64,000 bases of DNA from Osmia lignaria lignaria (lineage: Eukaryota > Arthropoda > Insecta > Hymenoptera > Megachilidae): contig NC_135034.1 of assembly GCF_051020975.1 (NCBI RefSeq), positions 1,798,001 through 1,862,000 on the forward strand, written 5' to 3'. Positions within the stretch are counted from its first letter, which is position 1. Every line of letters begins with the position of its first letter. This document shows positions 1 through 10,892 of the stretch, piece after piece. The notes beneath the pieces were generated by a model that saw only the letters and a program-made list of their open reading frames with translations, was not told the DNA's origin and made no database searches. Position numbers and translations under genes: made by a program.

Positions 1-80
1 GATATAATGTAATATACTGATCCCTGCCCACCGGTCAATGTACATTTAATAACAACATCGTTCATACTATATCCACATTA

Positions 81-164
81 GGTATAATGTAATATAGTGA
101 TTACGTCCCACAGATCAATGTACCTACATTTAATAACAATATCCTTAGTACTATACCCACATTA
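81..164 (+). repeat. Beta monomer, 84-bp class (example)
   Basis: This class carries four additional bases in the central dyad (AATGTACCTACATT instead of AATGTACATT). It is usually linked to T in AATATC and to a TTAGTAC or TTATTAC tail, so the insertion travels with other diagnostic bases and defines a family rather than a random indel. 84 bp equals 28 codons, which is why accidental minus-strand frames stay open across these copies. Confidence 0.92.
117..130. other. Central dyad AATGTA-CC-TACATT of beta monomers (example)
   Basis: The 4-bp insertion that defines beta monomers leaves both 6-bp arms of the dyad intact and separates them by CC. Other beta variants form different perfect palindromes at the same place: AGGTACCT at 1,255-1,262 and GTAGCTAC at 3,043-3,050. 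The GGTATCTAC and GGTGCCTAC variants break the symmetry. Confidence 0.85.
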
Positions 165-244
165 CACATAATGTAATATACTGATTCCTTCCCACAGATC
201 AATGTACATTTAACAACAACATCATTCATACTATAACTACATTG
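165..244 (+). repeat. Alpha monomer, 80-bp class (example)
   Basis: This is a typical member of the commonest class. It has AATGTACATT directly followed by TAA(C/T)AACAACATCATTCATAC. The class marker is the absence of the 4-bp insertion in the dyad, usually linked to C in AACATC and C in ATTCATAC. Variants change the segment after TACTGAT (TCCTTCCC, CCCTTCCC, CCCTGCCC, TACATCCC). Confidence 0.93.
201..210. other. Central dyad AATGTACATT of alpha monomers (example)
   Basis: This is a perfect 10-bp palindrome centred on GTAC near position 41-42 of the 80-bp monomer. It is present in the majority of alpha monomers. Other alpha variants keep at least ATGTACAT (GTACATATAATAG forms), and gamma keeps TGTACA. 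No protein site is known to me for it. Confidence 0.85.
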
Positions 245-255
245 GATATAATGTA
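238..255. other. Monomer-junction inverted repeat TACATT/AATGTA (example)
   Basis: The last bases of one monomer (TACATT) and the TAATGTAATATA box of the next (AATGTA) form 6-bp inverted arms around a 6-bp loop (GGATAT here, AGATAT elsewhere). The arm hexamer is the same as in the central dyad. Monomers ending in CCACATTA keep 5-bp arms. Confidence 0.75.
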
Positions 256-258
256 ATA

Positions 259-277
259 TACTGATCCCTTCCCACAG
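259..277 (+). other. 3' splice-site-like segment of the monomer (example)
   Basis: TACTGATCCCTTCCCACAG combines a branch-point-like CTGAT, a short pyrimidine tract and a terminal CAG. Close versions occur in most monomers, while the CCACCGGTC variants lose the AG. There is no evidence of transcription or splicing, and the resemblance may be chance fixed by repetition. Confidence 0.3.
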
Positions 278-408
278 ATCAAGGTATCTACATTTAATAA
301 CAACATCATTATTACTATATCTACACTAGATATAATGCAATATACGGATTCCTTCCCACAGATCAATGTACATTTAATAACAACATCATTCATACTATAT
401 CTGCATTG

Positions 409-572
409 GATATAATGTAATATACTGATCCCTGTCCACCGGTCAATGTACATTTAATAACAACATCGTTCATACTATATCCACATTAGGTATAATGTAA
501 CATAGTGATTACGTCCCACAGATCAATGTACCTACATTTAATAACAATATCCGTAGTACTATATCCACATTA
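409..572 (+). repeat. CpG-bearing monomer pair (example)
   Basis: This pair of monomers (80 + 84 bp) holds most of the CpG sites seen in its surroundings: CCACCGGTCAATG and AACATCGTTCAT in the first, TTACGTCCCACAG in the second. The same pair recurs across the window, for example at 1-164, 2,439-2,602, 7,220-7,383 and around 63,125-63,288. In the first monomer CCACAGATC is replaced by CCACCGGTC, which also removes the CAG shared by nearly all other monomers. Confidence 0.85.
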
Positions 573-1140
573 CACATAATGTAATATACTGATTCCTTCC
601 CACAGATCAATGTACATTGAACAACAACATCATTCATACTATATCTACAATGGATATAATGTAATATACTGATCCCTTCCCACAGATCAATGTACCTACA
701 TTTAATAACAATATCCTTAGTACTGTATCCACATTACACATAATGTAATATACTGATTCCTTCCCACAGATCAATGTACATTTAATAACAACATTATTCA
801 TACTATATCTACACTAGGGATAATGTAACATAGTGATTACATCCCGCAGATCAATGTACACTTAATAACAACATCATTCATACTATAACTACATTGGATA
901 TAATGTAATATACTGATCCCTTCCCACAGATTAAGGTATCTACATTTAATAACAATATCATTATTACTATATCTACACTAGATATGATGCAATATACGGA
1001 TTCCTTCCCACAGATCAATGTACATTTAATAACAACATCATTCATACTATATCTGCATTGGATATAATGTAATATACTGATCCCTTCCCACAGGTCAATG
1101 TACATACAATAGCAAAATCGTTATTACTATATCTACATTA

Positions 1141-1217
1141 GGTATAATGTAATGTATTTACTACATCCTACAGATCATTGTACATTTAATAGCATCATTC
1201 ATGCTATAGCTAAATTG
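1141..1217 (+). repeat. Gamma monomer, 77-bp class (example)
   Basis: This is a divergent class. The 5' part reads GTAATGTATTTACTACATCC, followed by TACAGATCATTGTAC, a 3-bp deletion in the AATAACAACATC region, and the tail ATGCTATAGCTAAATTG. It recurs roughly once or twice per 1.0-1.6 kb, for example at 41,513-41,589 and 42,078-42,154, always as single copies between alpha and beta monomers. That makes it a convenient phase marker for the higher-order units. Confidence 0.92.
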
Positions 1218-1593
1218 GATATAATGTAATATACTCACCCCTTCCCACAGATCAAGGTACCTACATTTAATAACAATATCATTAGTACTATATCTACATT
1301 AGATATAATGTAATATACTGATCCCTGCCCACAGTTCAATGTAACTATATTTAATAACAATATCATTAGTACTATATCCACATCATATATAATGTAATAT
1401 ACTGATTCCTTCCCACAGATCAATGTACATTTAAGAACCGCATCATTCATACCATGTCTACATTGGACATAATGTAATATACTGTTCCCTTCCCACAGAT
1501 CAATGTACATATAATAACAATATCATTATTACTATAACTACACTAGATATAATGTAATATACTGATTCCTTCCCTCAGATCAATGTACATTTA

Positions 1594-1603
1594 ATATCGA
1601 TAT
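1594..1603. other. Perfect palindrome ATATCGATAT in a monomer variant
   Basis: A variant reading TTTAATATCGATATCATTATTAC contains a perfect 10-bp palindrome overlapping a second one, GATATC. It recurs, among others, near 4,680, 9,547, 13,610, 15,487, 15,567, 22,713, 37,188, 46,731 and 62,847. The related AATAGCGATATC variant lacks it. Confidence 0.8.
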
Positions 1604-1625
1604 CATTATTACTATTTCTACATTA

Positions 1626-1710
1626 GATATAATGTAATATACTGATCCCTTCCCACAGATCAATGTACCTACCGTTTAATAACAATACCATTAGTACTAC
1701 GTCCACATTA
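1626..1710 (+). repeat. 85-bp monomer with one inserted base
   Basis: The dyad region reads GTACCTACCGTTTAAT where sister copies have GTACCTACATTTAAT, so this beta monomer is one base longer. The collinear copy near 9.6 kb is 84 bp, and the alignment offset between the two blocks changes from 7,951 to 7,950 across this site. It is a private mutation of this copy or a sequencing error. Confidence 0.8.
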
Positions 1711-2359
1711 CATATAATGTAGTATACTGATTCCTTCTCTCAGATCAGTGTAGATTTAATAACAACATCCTTCATACTATATCAACACTAGGTATAATGT
1801 AATATACTGATCCCTTCCCACAGACCAAGGTGCCTACATTTAGTAACAATATCATGATTACTATATCTACATTAGATATAATGTAATATACTGATCCCTG
1901 CCCACCGGTCAATGTACATTTAATAACAACATCGTTCATACTATATCTACACGAGGTATAATGTAATATAGTGATTACATCCCCCAGATCAATGTACATA
2001 TAACAACAACATCATTCATACTATATCTACATTGGATATAATGTAATATACTGATCCCTTCCCACAGGTCAATGTACATATAATAGTATAATTGTTATTA
2101 CTATATCTACATTAGGTATAATGTAATGTATTTACTACATCCTACAGATCATTGTACATTTAATAACATCATTCATGCTATAGCTAAATTGGCTATAATG
2201 TAATATACTCACCCCTTCCCACAGATCAAGGTACCTACATTTAATAACAATATCATTATTACTACATCTACATTAGATATAAAGTAATATGCTGATCCCT
2301 TGCCACAGTTCAATGTACCTATATTTAATAATAATATCATTAGTACTATATCCACATCA

Positions 2360-2438
2360 TATATAATGTAATATACTGATTCCTTCCCACAGATCAATGT
2401 ACATTAACAACAACATCATTCATGCTATAGCTAAATTG
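2360..2438 (+). repeat. Hybrid alpha/gamma monomer, 79 bp (example)
   Basis: The 5' two thirds look like an alpha monomer (TACTGATTCCTTCCCACAG), while the 3' end has the gamma tail ATGCTATAGCTAAATTG. The middle reads GTACATTAACAAC, one base shorter than alpha. Later copies, for example 42,323-42,401, show GTACATAAACAAC. It looks like a recombinant between alpha and gamma that was then amplified, because it recurs many times. Confidence 0.88.
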
Positions 2439-5400
2439 GATATAATGTAATATACTGATCCCTGCCCACCGGTCAATGTACATTTAATAACAACATCGTT
2501 CATACTATATCCACATTAGGTATAATGTAATATAGTTATTACGTCCCACAGATCAATGTACCTACATTTAATAACAATATCCTTAGTACTATACCCACAT
2601 TACACATAATGTAATATACTGATTCCTTCCCACAGATCAATGTACATTTAACAACAACATCATTCATACTATATCTACAATGGATATAATGTAATATACT
2701 GATCCCTTCCCACAGATCAAGGTATCTAAATTTAATAACAACATCATTATTACTATATCTACACTAGATATAATGCAATATACGGATTCCTTCCCACAGA
2801 TCAATGTACATTTAATAACAACATCATTCATACTATATCTGCATTGGATATAATGTAATATACTGATCCCTTCCCGCAGGTCAATGTACATACAATAGCA
2901 AAATCGTTATTACTATATCTACATTAGGTATAATGTAATGTATTTACTACATCCTACAGATCATTGTACATTTAATAAGATCATTCATGCTTTAGCTAAA
3001 TTGGATATAATGTAATATACCCACCCCTTCCCACAGATCAAGGTAGCTACATTTAATAACATTATCATTAATACTATATCTACATGAGATATAATGTTAT
3101 ATACTAATCCCTGCCCACAGATCAATGTATATTTAATAGCGATATCATTATTACTATATCTACATTAGATATAATGTTATATACTGATCCCTGCCCACAG
3201 TTCAATGTACCTATACTTAATAACAATATCATTAGTACTATATCCACATCATATATAATGTAATATAGCGATTCCTTCCCACAGATCAACGTAGATTTAA
3301 TAACATCATTCATACTATATCAACACTAGGTATAATGTAATATAGTGATTACATCCCACAGATCAAGGTACATTTAATAACAACATCATTCATACTATAT
3401 CTACATTGGATATAATGTATTATACTGGTCCCTTCCCACAGATCAAGGTGCCTACATTTAATAACAACATCATTCATACTATATCTTCATTGGATATAAT
3501 GTAATATACTGATCCCTTCCCACAGGTCAATGTACATACAATAGCAAAATCGTTATTACTATATCTACATTAGGTATAATGTAATGTATTTACTACATCC
3601 TACAGATCATTGTACATTTAATAAGATCATTCATGCTATAGCTAAATTGGATATAATGTAATATACTCACCCCTTCCCACAGATCAAGGTACCTACATTT
3701 AATAACAATATCATTATTACTACATCTACATTAGATATAATGCAATATACGGATTCCTTCCCACAGATCAATGTACATTTAATAACAACATCATTCATAC
3801 AATATCAACACTAGGTATAATGTAATATAGTGATTACATCCCACAGATCAAGGTACATTTTATAACAACATCGTTCATACTATATCTACGGTGGATATAA
3901 TATAATATACTGATCCCTTCCCACAGACCAAGGTGCCTACATTTAGTAACAATATCATTATTACTATAACTACATTAGATATAATGTTATATACTGATCC
4001 CTGCCCACAGTTCATTGTACCTATACTTAATAACAATATCATTAGTAGTATATCCACATCATATATAATGTAATATACTGATTCCTTCCCACAGATCAAC
4101 GTAGATTTAATAACAACATCATTCATACTATATCAACACTAGCTATAATGTAATATAGTGATTACATCCCACAGATCAAGGTACATTTAGTAACACCATC
4201 ATTCATACTATATCTACACTGGATATAATACAATATACGGATTCCTCCCCACAGATCAATGTACATTTTATAACAACATCATTCATACTATATCTACATT
4301 GGATATAATGTATTATACTGATCCCTTCCCACAGATCGAGGTGCCTACATTTAGTAACAATATCATTATTACTATATCTTCATTAGATATAATGTAATAT
4401 ACTAATCCCTGCCCGCAGATCAATGTATATTTAGTAGCGATATCATTATTACTATATCTACATTGGATATAATGTAATATACTGAACCCTCCCCACAGAT
4501 CAATGTACCTACATTTAACAACAATATCATTAGTACTACGTCCACATTGCATATAATGTAATATACTGATTCCTTGCCACAGATCAGTGTACATTTAATA
4601 ACAACATCATTCATTACATATCTATTTTGGGTACAATGTAATATAGTGATTACATCCCACAGATCAATGTACATGTAATATCGATATCATTATTACTATA
4701 TCTACATTAGATATAATGTAATATACTGATCCCTGCCCATAATTCAATGTACCTATATTTAATAACAATATCATTAGTACTATATCCACATCACATATAA
4801 TGTAATATACTGATCCCTTCCCACAGATCAATGTACATTTAGTAACACCATCATTCATACTATATCTACACTGGATATAATACAATATACGGATTCCTCC
4901 CCACAGATCAATGTACATTTTATAACAACATCATTCATACTATATCTACATTGGATATAATGTAATATACTGATCCCTTCCCATACGTCAATGTACATAT
5001 AATAGCAAAATCGTTATTACTATATCTACATTAGGTATAATGTAATATACTGATCCCTGCTCACAGATCAATGTACCTATATTTTATAACAATATCCTTA
5101 GTACTATATCCACATTACACATAATGTAATATACTGATTCCTTCCCACAGATCAATGTACATTTAATAACAACAGCATTCATACTATATCAACACTAGGT
5201 ATAATGTAATATAGTGATTACATCCCACAGATCAAGGTACATTCAATATCGATATCATTATTACTGTATCTACATTAGATAAAATGTAATATACTGATTC
5301 CTTCCCACAGATCAATGTACATTTAACAACAACATCATTCATACTATATCTACATTGGATATAATGTAATATACTGATCCCTTCCCACAGATCAATGTAC

Positions 5401-6249
5401 CTACATTTAATAACAATATCCTTAGTACTATATCCACATTACACATAATGTAATATACTGATTCCTTCCCACAGAACAATGTACATTTAATAACACCATC
5501 ATTCATACTATATCTACACGAGGTATAATGTAGTATAGTGATTACATCCCACAGATCAATGTACATATAACAACAACATCATTCATACTATATCTACATT
5601 GGATATAATGTAATATACTTATCCCTTCCCACAGGTCAATGTACATATAATAGCATAATCGTTATTACTATATCTACATTAGGTATAATGTAATGTATTA
5701 ACTACATCCTACAGATCATTGTACATTTAATATCATCATTCATGCTATAGCTAAATTGGATATAATGTAATATACTGATTCCTTCCCACAGATCAATGTA
5801 CATTTAATAACAACACTATTCATACTATATCTACACTAGGTATAACGTAACGTGGTGGTTACATCCCACAGATCAATGTACATTTAATAATATCATTCAT
5901 AGTATAACTACATGGGATATAATGTAATATACTGATCCCTTCCCACAGATCAAGGTATCTACATTTAATAACAATATCATTATTACTATATCTGCACTAG
6001 ATATAATGCAATATACGGATTCCTTCCCACAGATCAATGTACATATAATAACAACATCATTCATACTATAACTACATTGGATATAATGTAATATACTGAT
6101 CCCTTCCCACAGATCAATGTACCTACATTTAATAACAATATCATTAGTACTACGTCCACATTACATATAATGTAGTATACTGATTCCTTCTCTCAGATCA
6201 GTGTAGATTTAATAACAACATCCTTCATACTATATCAACACTAGGTATA

Positions 6250-8011
6250 ATGTAATATACTGATCCCTTCCCACAGACCAAGGTGCCTACATTTAGTAAC
6301 AATATCATTATTACTATATCTACATTAGATATAATGTAATATACTGATCCCTGCCCACCGGTCAATGTACATTTAATAACAACATCGTTCATACTATATC
6401 CACATTAGGTATAATGTAATATAGTGATTACGTCCCACAGATCAATGTACCTACATTTAACAACAATATCCTTAGTACTATATCCACATTACACATAATG
6501 TAATATACTGATTCCTTCCCACAGATCAATGTACATTTAACAACAACATCATTCGTACTATATCTACATTGGATATAATGTAATATACTGATCCCTTCCC
6601 ACAGATCAATGTACCTACATTTAATAACAATATCCTTAGTACTATATCCACATAACACATAATGTAATACACTGATTCCTTCCCACAGAACAATGTACAT
6701 TTAATAACACCATCATTCATACTATATCTACACGAGGTATAATGTAATATAGTGATTACATCCCACAGATCAATGTACATATAACAACAACATCATTCAT
6801 ACTATATCTACATTGGATATAATGTAATATACTGATCCCTTCCCACAGGTCAATGTACATATAATAGTATAATTGTTATTACTATATCTACATTAGGTAT
6901 AATGTAATGTATTTACTACATCCTACAGATCATTGTACATTTAATAACATCATTCATGCTATAGCTAAATTGGCTATAATGTAATATACTCACCCCTTCC
7001 CACAGATCAAGGTACCTACATTTAATAACAATATCATTATTACTACATCTACATTAGATATAAAGTAATATACTGATCCCTGCCCACAGTTCAATGTACC
7101 TATATTTAATAATAATATCATTAGTACTATATCCACATCATATATAATGTAATATACTGATTCCTTCCCACAGATCAATGTACATTAACAACAACATCAT
7201 TCATGCTATAGCTAAATTGGATATAATGTAATATACTGATCCCTGCCCACCGGTCAATGTACATTTAATAACAACATCGTTCATACTATATCCACATTAG
7301 GTATAATGTAATATAGTGATTACGTCCCTCAGATCAATGTACCTACATTTAATAACAATATCCTTAGCACTATACCCACATTACACATAATGTAATATAC
7401 TGATTCCTTCCCACAGATCAATGTACATTTAACAACAACATCATTCATACTATAACTACATTGGATATAATGTAATATACTGATCCCTTCCCACAGATCA
7501 AGGTATCTACATTTAATAACAACATCATTATTACTATATCTACACTAGATATAATGCAATATACGGATTCCTTCCCACAGATCAATGTACATTTAATAAC
7601 AACATCATTCATACTATATCTGCATTGGATATAATGTAATATACTGATCCCTGCCCACCGGTCAATGTACATTTAATAACAACATCGTTCATACTATATC
7701 CACATTAGGTATAATGTAACATAGTGATTACGTCCCACAGATCAATGTACCTACATTTAATAACAATATCCGTAGTACTATATCCACATTACACATAATG
7801 TAATATACTGATTCCTTCCCACAGATCAATGTACATTGAACAACAACATCATTCATACTATATCTACAATGGATATAATGTAATATACTGATCCCTTCCC
7901 ACAGATCAATGTACCTACATTTAATAACAATATCCTTAGTACTGTATCCACATTACACATAATGTAATATACTGATTCCTTCCCACAGATCAATGTACAT
8001 TTAATAACAAC
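6250..8011. repeat. 1.76-kb block duplicated 4,069 bp downstream
   Basis: It aligns to 10,319-12,080 at a constant offset of 4,069 with few substitutions. On the left the match begins at the CCAAGGTGCCTAC monomer. On the right it ends where this copy reads ACAGCATTC and the other ACATTATTC. Confidence 0.82.
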
Positions 8012-10318
8012 AGCATTCATACTATATCAACACTAGGTATAATGTAATATAGTGATTACATCCCACAGATCAAGGTACATTCAATATCGATATCATTATT
8101 ACTGTATCTACATTAGATAAAATGTAATATACTGATTCCTTCCCACAGATCAATGTACATTTAACAACAACATCATTCATACTATATCTACATTGGATAT
8201 AATGTAATATACTGATCCCTTCCCACAGATCAATGTACCTACATTTAATAACAATATCCTTAGTACTATATCCACATTACACATAATGTAATATACTGAT
8301 TCCTTCCCACAGAACAATGTACATTTAATAACACCATCATTCATACTATATCTACACTAGGGATAATGTAACATAGTGATTACATCCCGCAGATCAATGT
8401 ACACTTAATAACAACATCATTCATACTATAACTACATTGGATATAATGTAATATACTGATCCCTTCCCACAGATCAAGGTATCTACATTTAATAACAATA
8501 TCATTATTACTATATCTACACTAGATATAATGCAATATACGGATTCCTTCCCACAGATCAATGTACATTTAATAACAACATCATTCATTACATATCTATT
8601 TTGGGTACAATGTAATATAGTGATTACATCCCACAGATCAATGTACATGTAATATCGATATCATTATTACTATATCTACATTAGATATAATGTAATATAC
8701 TGATCCCTGCCCATAGTTCAATGTACCTATATTTAATAACAATATCATTAGTACTATATCCACCTCACATATAATGTAATATACTGATCCCTTCCCACAG
8801 ATCAATGTACATTTAGTAACACCATCATTCATACTATATCTACACTGGATATAATACAATATACGGATTCCTCCCCACAGATCAATGTACATTTTATAAC
8901 AACATCATTCATACTATATCTGCATTGGATATAATGTAATATACTGATCCCTTCCCACAGGTCAATGTACATACAATAGCAAAATCGTTATTACTATATC
9001 TACATTAGGTATAATGTAATGTATTTACTACATCCTACAGATCATTGTACATTTAATAACATCATTCATGCTATAGCTAAATTGGATATAATGTAATATA
9101 CTCACCCCTTCCCACAGATCAAGGTACCTACATTTACTAACAATATCATTATTACTACATCTACATTAGATATAAAGTAATATACTGATCCCTGCCCACA
9201 GATCAATGTACCTACATTTAATAACAATATCATTAGTACTATATCTACATTAGATATAATGTAATATACTGATGGCTGCCCACAGTTCAATGTAACTATA
9301 TTTAATAACAATATCATTAGTGCTATATCCACATCATATATAATGTAATATACTGATTCCTTCCCACAGATCAATGTACATTTAACAACCGCATCATTCA
9401 TACTATGTCTACATTGGATATAATGTAATATACTGTTCCCTTCCCACAGATCAATGTACATATAATAACAATATCATTATTACTATAACTACACTAGATA
9501 TAATGTAATATACTGATTCCTTCCCTCAGATCAATGTACATTTAATATCGATATCATTATTACTATTTCTACATTAGATATAATGTAATATACTGATCCC
9601 TTCCCACAGATCAATGTACCTACATTTAATAACAATACCATTAGTACTACGTCCACATTACATATAATGTAGTATACTGATTCCTTCTCTCAGATCAGTG
9701 TAGATTTAATAACAACATCCTTCATACTATATCAACACTAGGTATAATGTAATATACTGATCCCTTCCCACAGACCAAGGTGCCTACATTTAGTAACAAT
9801 ATCATTATTACTATATCTACATTAGATATAATGTAATATACTGATCCCTGCCCACCGGTCAATGTACATTTAATAACAACATCGTTCATACTGTATCCAC
9901 ATTAGGTATAATGTAATATAGTGATTACGTCCCACAGATCAATGTACCTACATTTAATAACAATATCCTTAGTACTATATCCACATTACACATAATGTAA
10001 TATACTGATTCCTTCCCACAGATCAATGTACATTTAACAACGACATCATTCGTACTATATCTACATTGGATATAATGTAATATACTGATCCCTTCCCACA
10101 GATCAATGTACCTACATTTAATAACAATATCCTTAGTACTATATCCACATCACACATAATGTAATATACTGATTCCTTCCCACAGATCAGTGTAGATTTA
10201 ATAACACCATCATTCATACTATATCTACACGAGGTATAATGTAATATAGTGATTACATCCCACAGATCAATGTACATATAACAACAACATCATTCATACT
10301 ATATCTACATTGGATATA
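8012..10318. repeat. Mosaic satellite segment with module X
   Basis: It contains ordinary monomers plus the module X copy at about 9,280-10,185. That copy matches 22,392-23,209 (offset 13,167) and 62,580-63,485 (offset 53,300). The part around 8.4-8.9 kb resembles 4.4-4.9 kb. No gene is seen. Confidence 0.8.
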
Positions 10319-10892
10319 ATGTAATATACTGATCCCTTCCCACAGACCAAGGTGCCTACATTTAGTAACAATATCATTATTACTATATCTACATTAGATA
10401 TAATGTAATATACTGATCCCTGCCCACCGGTCAATGTACATTTAATAACAACATCGTTCATACTATATCCACATTAGGTATAATGTAATATAGTGATTAC
10501 GTCCCACAGATCAATGTACCTACATTTAACAACAATATCCTTAGTACTATATCCACATTACACATAATGTAATATACTGATTCCTTCCCACAGATCAATG
10601 TACATTTAACAACAACATCATTCGTACTATATCTACATTGGATATAATGTAATATACTGATCCCTTCCCACAGATCAATGTACCTACATTTAATAACAAT
10701 ATCCTTAGTACTATATCCACATTACACATAATGTAATATACTGATTCCTTCCCACAGAACAATGTACATTTAATAACACCATCATTCATACTATATCTAC
10801 ACGAGGTATAATGTAATATAGTGATTACATCCCACAGATCAGTGTACATATAACAACAACATCATTCATACTATATCTACATTGGATATAAT

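Larger units (their letters stand above)
1..884. repeat. Left-edge block, repeated at 7.2 and 11.3 kb
   Basis: Positions 1-792 align base for base, with few differences, to 7,220-8,011 (offset 7,219). Positions 1-884 align to 11,289-12,172 (offset 11,288). The two matches end at different monomers, so the copies were cut differently. A shorter version of the same start lies at 2,439 onward (offset 2,438). Confidence 0.82.
1330..1960. repeat. Recurrent module X, first copy
   Basis: This run of monomers has a characteristic order of rare variants: CAGTTCAATGTAACTAT, then an ACCGCATC monomer, TGTTCCCTTCCC, TCCCTCAG with TATCGATA, TACTACGTCCAC, TCTCTCAGATCAGTGTAG, CCAAGGTGCCTAC and CCACCGGTC. 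The same order recurs near 9.28-10.19, 15.2-16.2, 22.39-23.21, 25.6-26.6, 31.7-32.7, 37.0-37.9, 46.5-47.4 and 62.58-63.49 kb. It therefore predates the larger duplications. This copy is offset by about 7,950 bp from the one at 9.28 kb. Confidence 0.85.
885..6250. repeat. Mosaic satellite segment without a clear large unit
   Basis: Only monomers of the classes described are seen, with module X at 1.33-1.96 kb and gamma or hybrid monomers as spacers. Short blocks match elsewhere: the segment near 878-1,105 matches 2,664-2,891 (offset 1,786), and 4.3-4.9 kb resembles 13.2-13.8 kb. I saw no block of several kilobases repeated intact. No gene or other element is seen. Confidence 0.8.

Noticed and set aside
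1..80. Each 80-bp monomer as an old duplication of a 40-bp unit, suggested by dyads about 40 bp apart
   Set aside because: Comparing positions 1-40 with 41-80 by eye shows no convincing similarity beyond AT richness and the shared hexamer.
259..277. G-quadruplex potential of the minus strand (GGGAAGGG in each monomer)
   Set aside because: Each monomer offers only two G-runs and the next pair is about 70 bases away, too far for a normal intramolecular quadruplex.
9102..9461. Minus-strand open frames up to 119 codons (also 39,009-39,368 and 48,551-48,910), with peptides containing hydrophobic runs
   Set aside because: They repeat with the monomer, shift frame at every 80-bp copy, start and stop at arbitrary monomers and lack any recognisable domain. 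They are by-products of an AT-rich repeat whose 84-bp form is a multiple of three.
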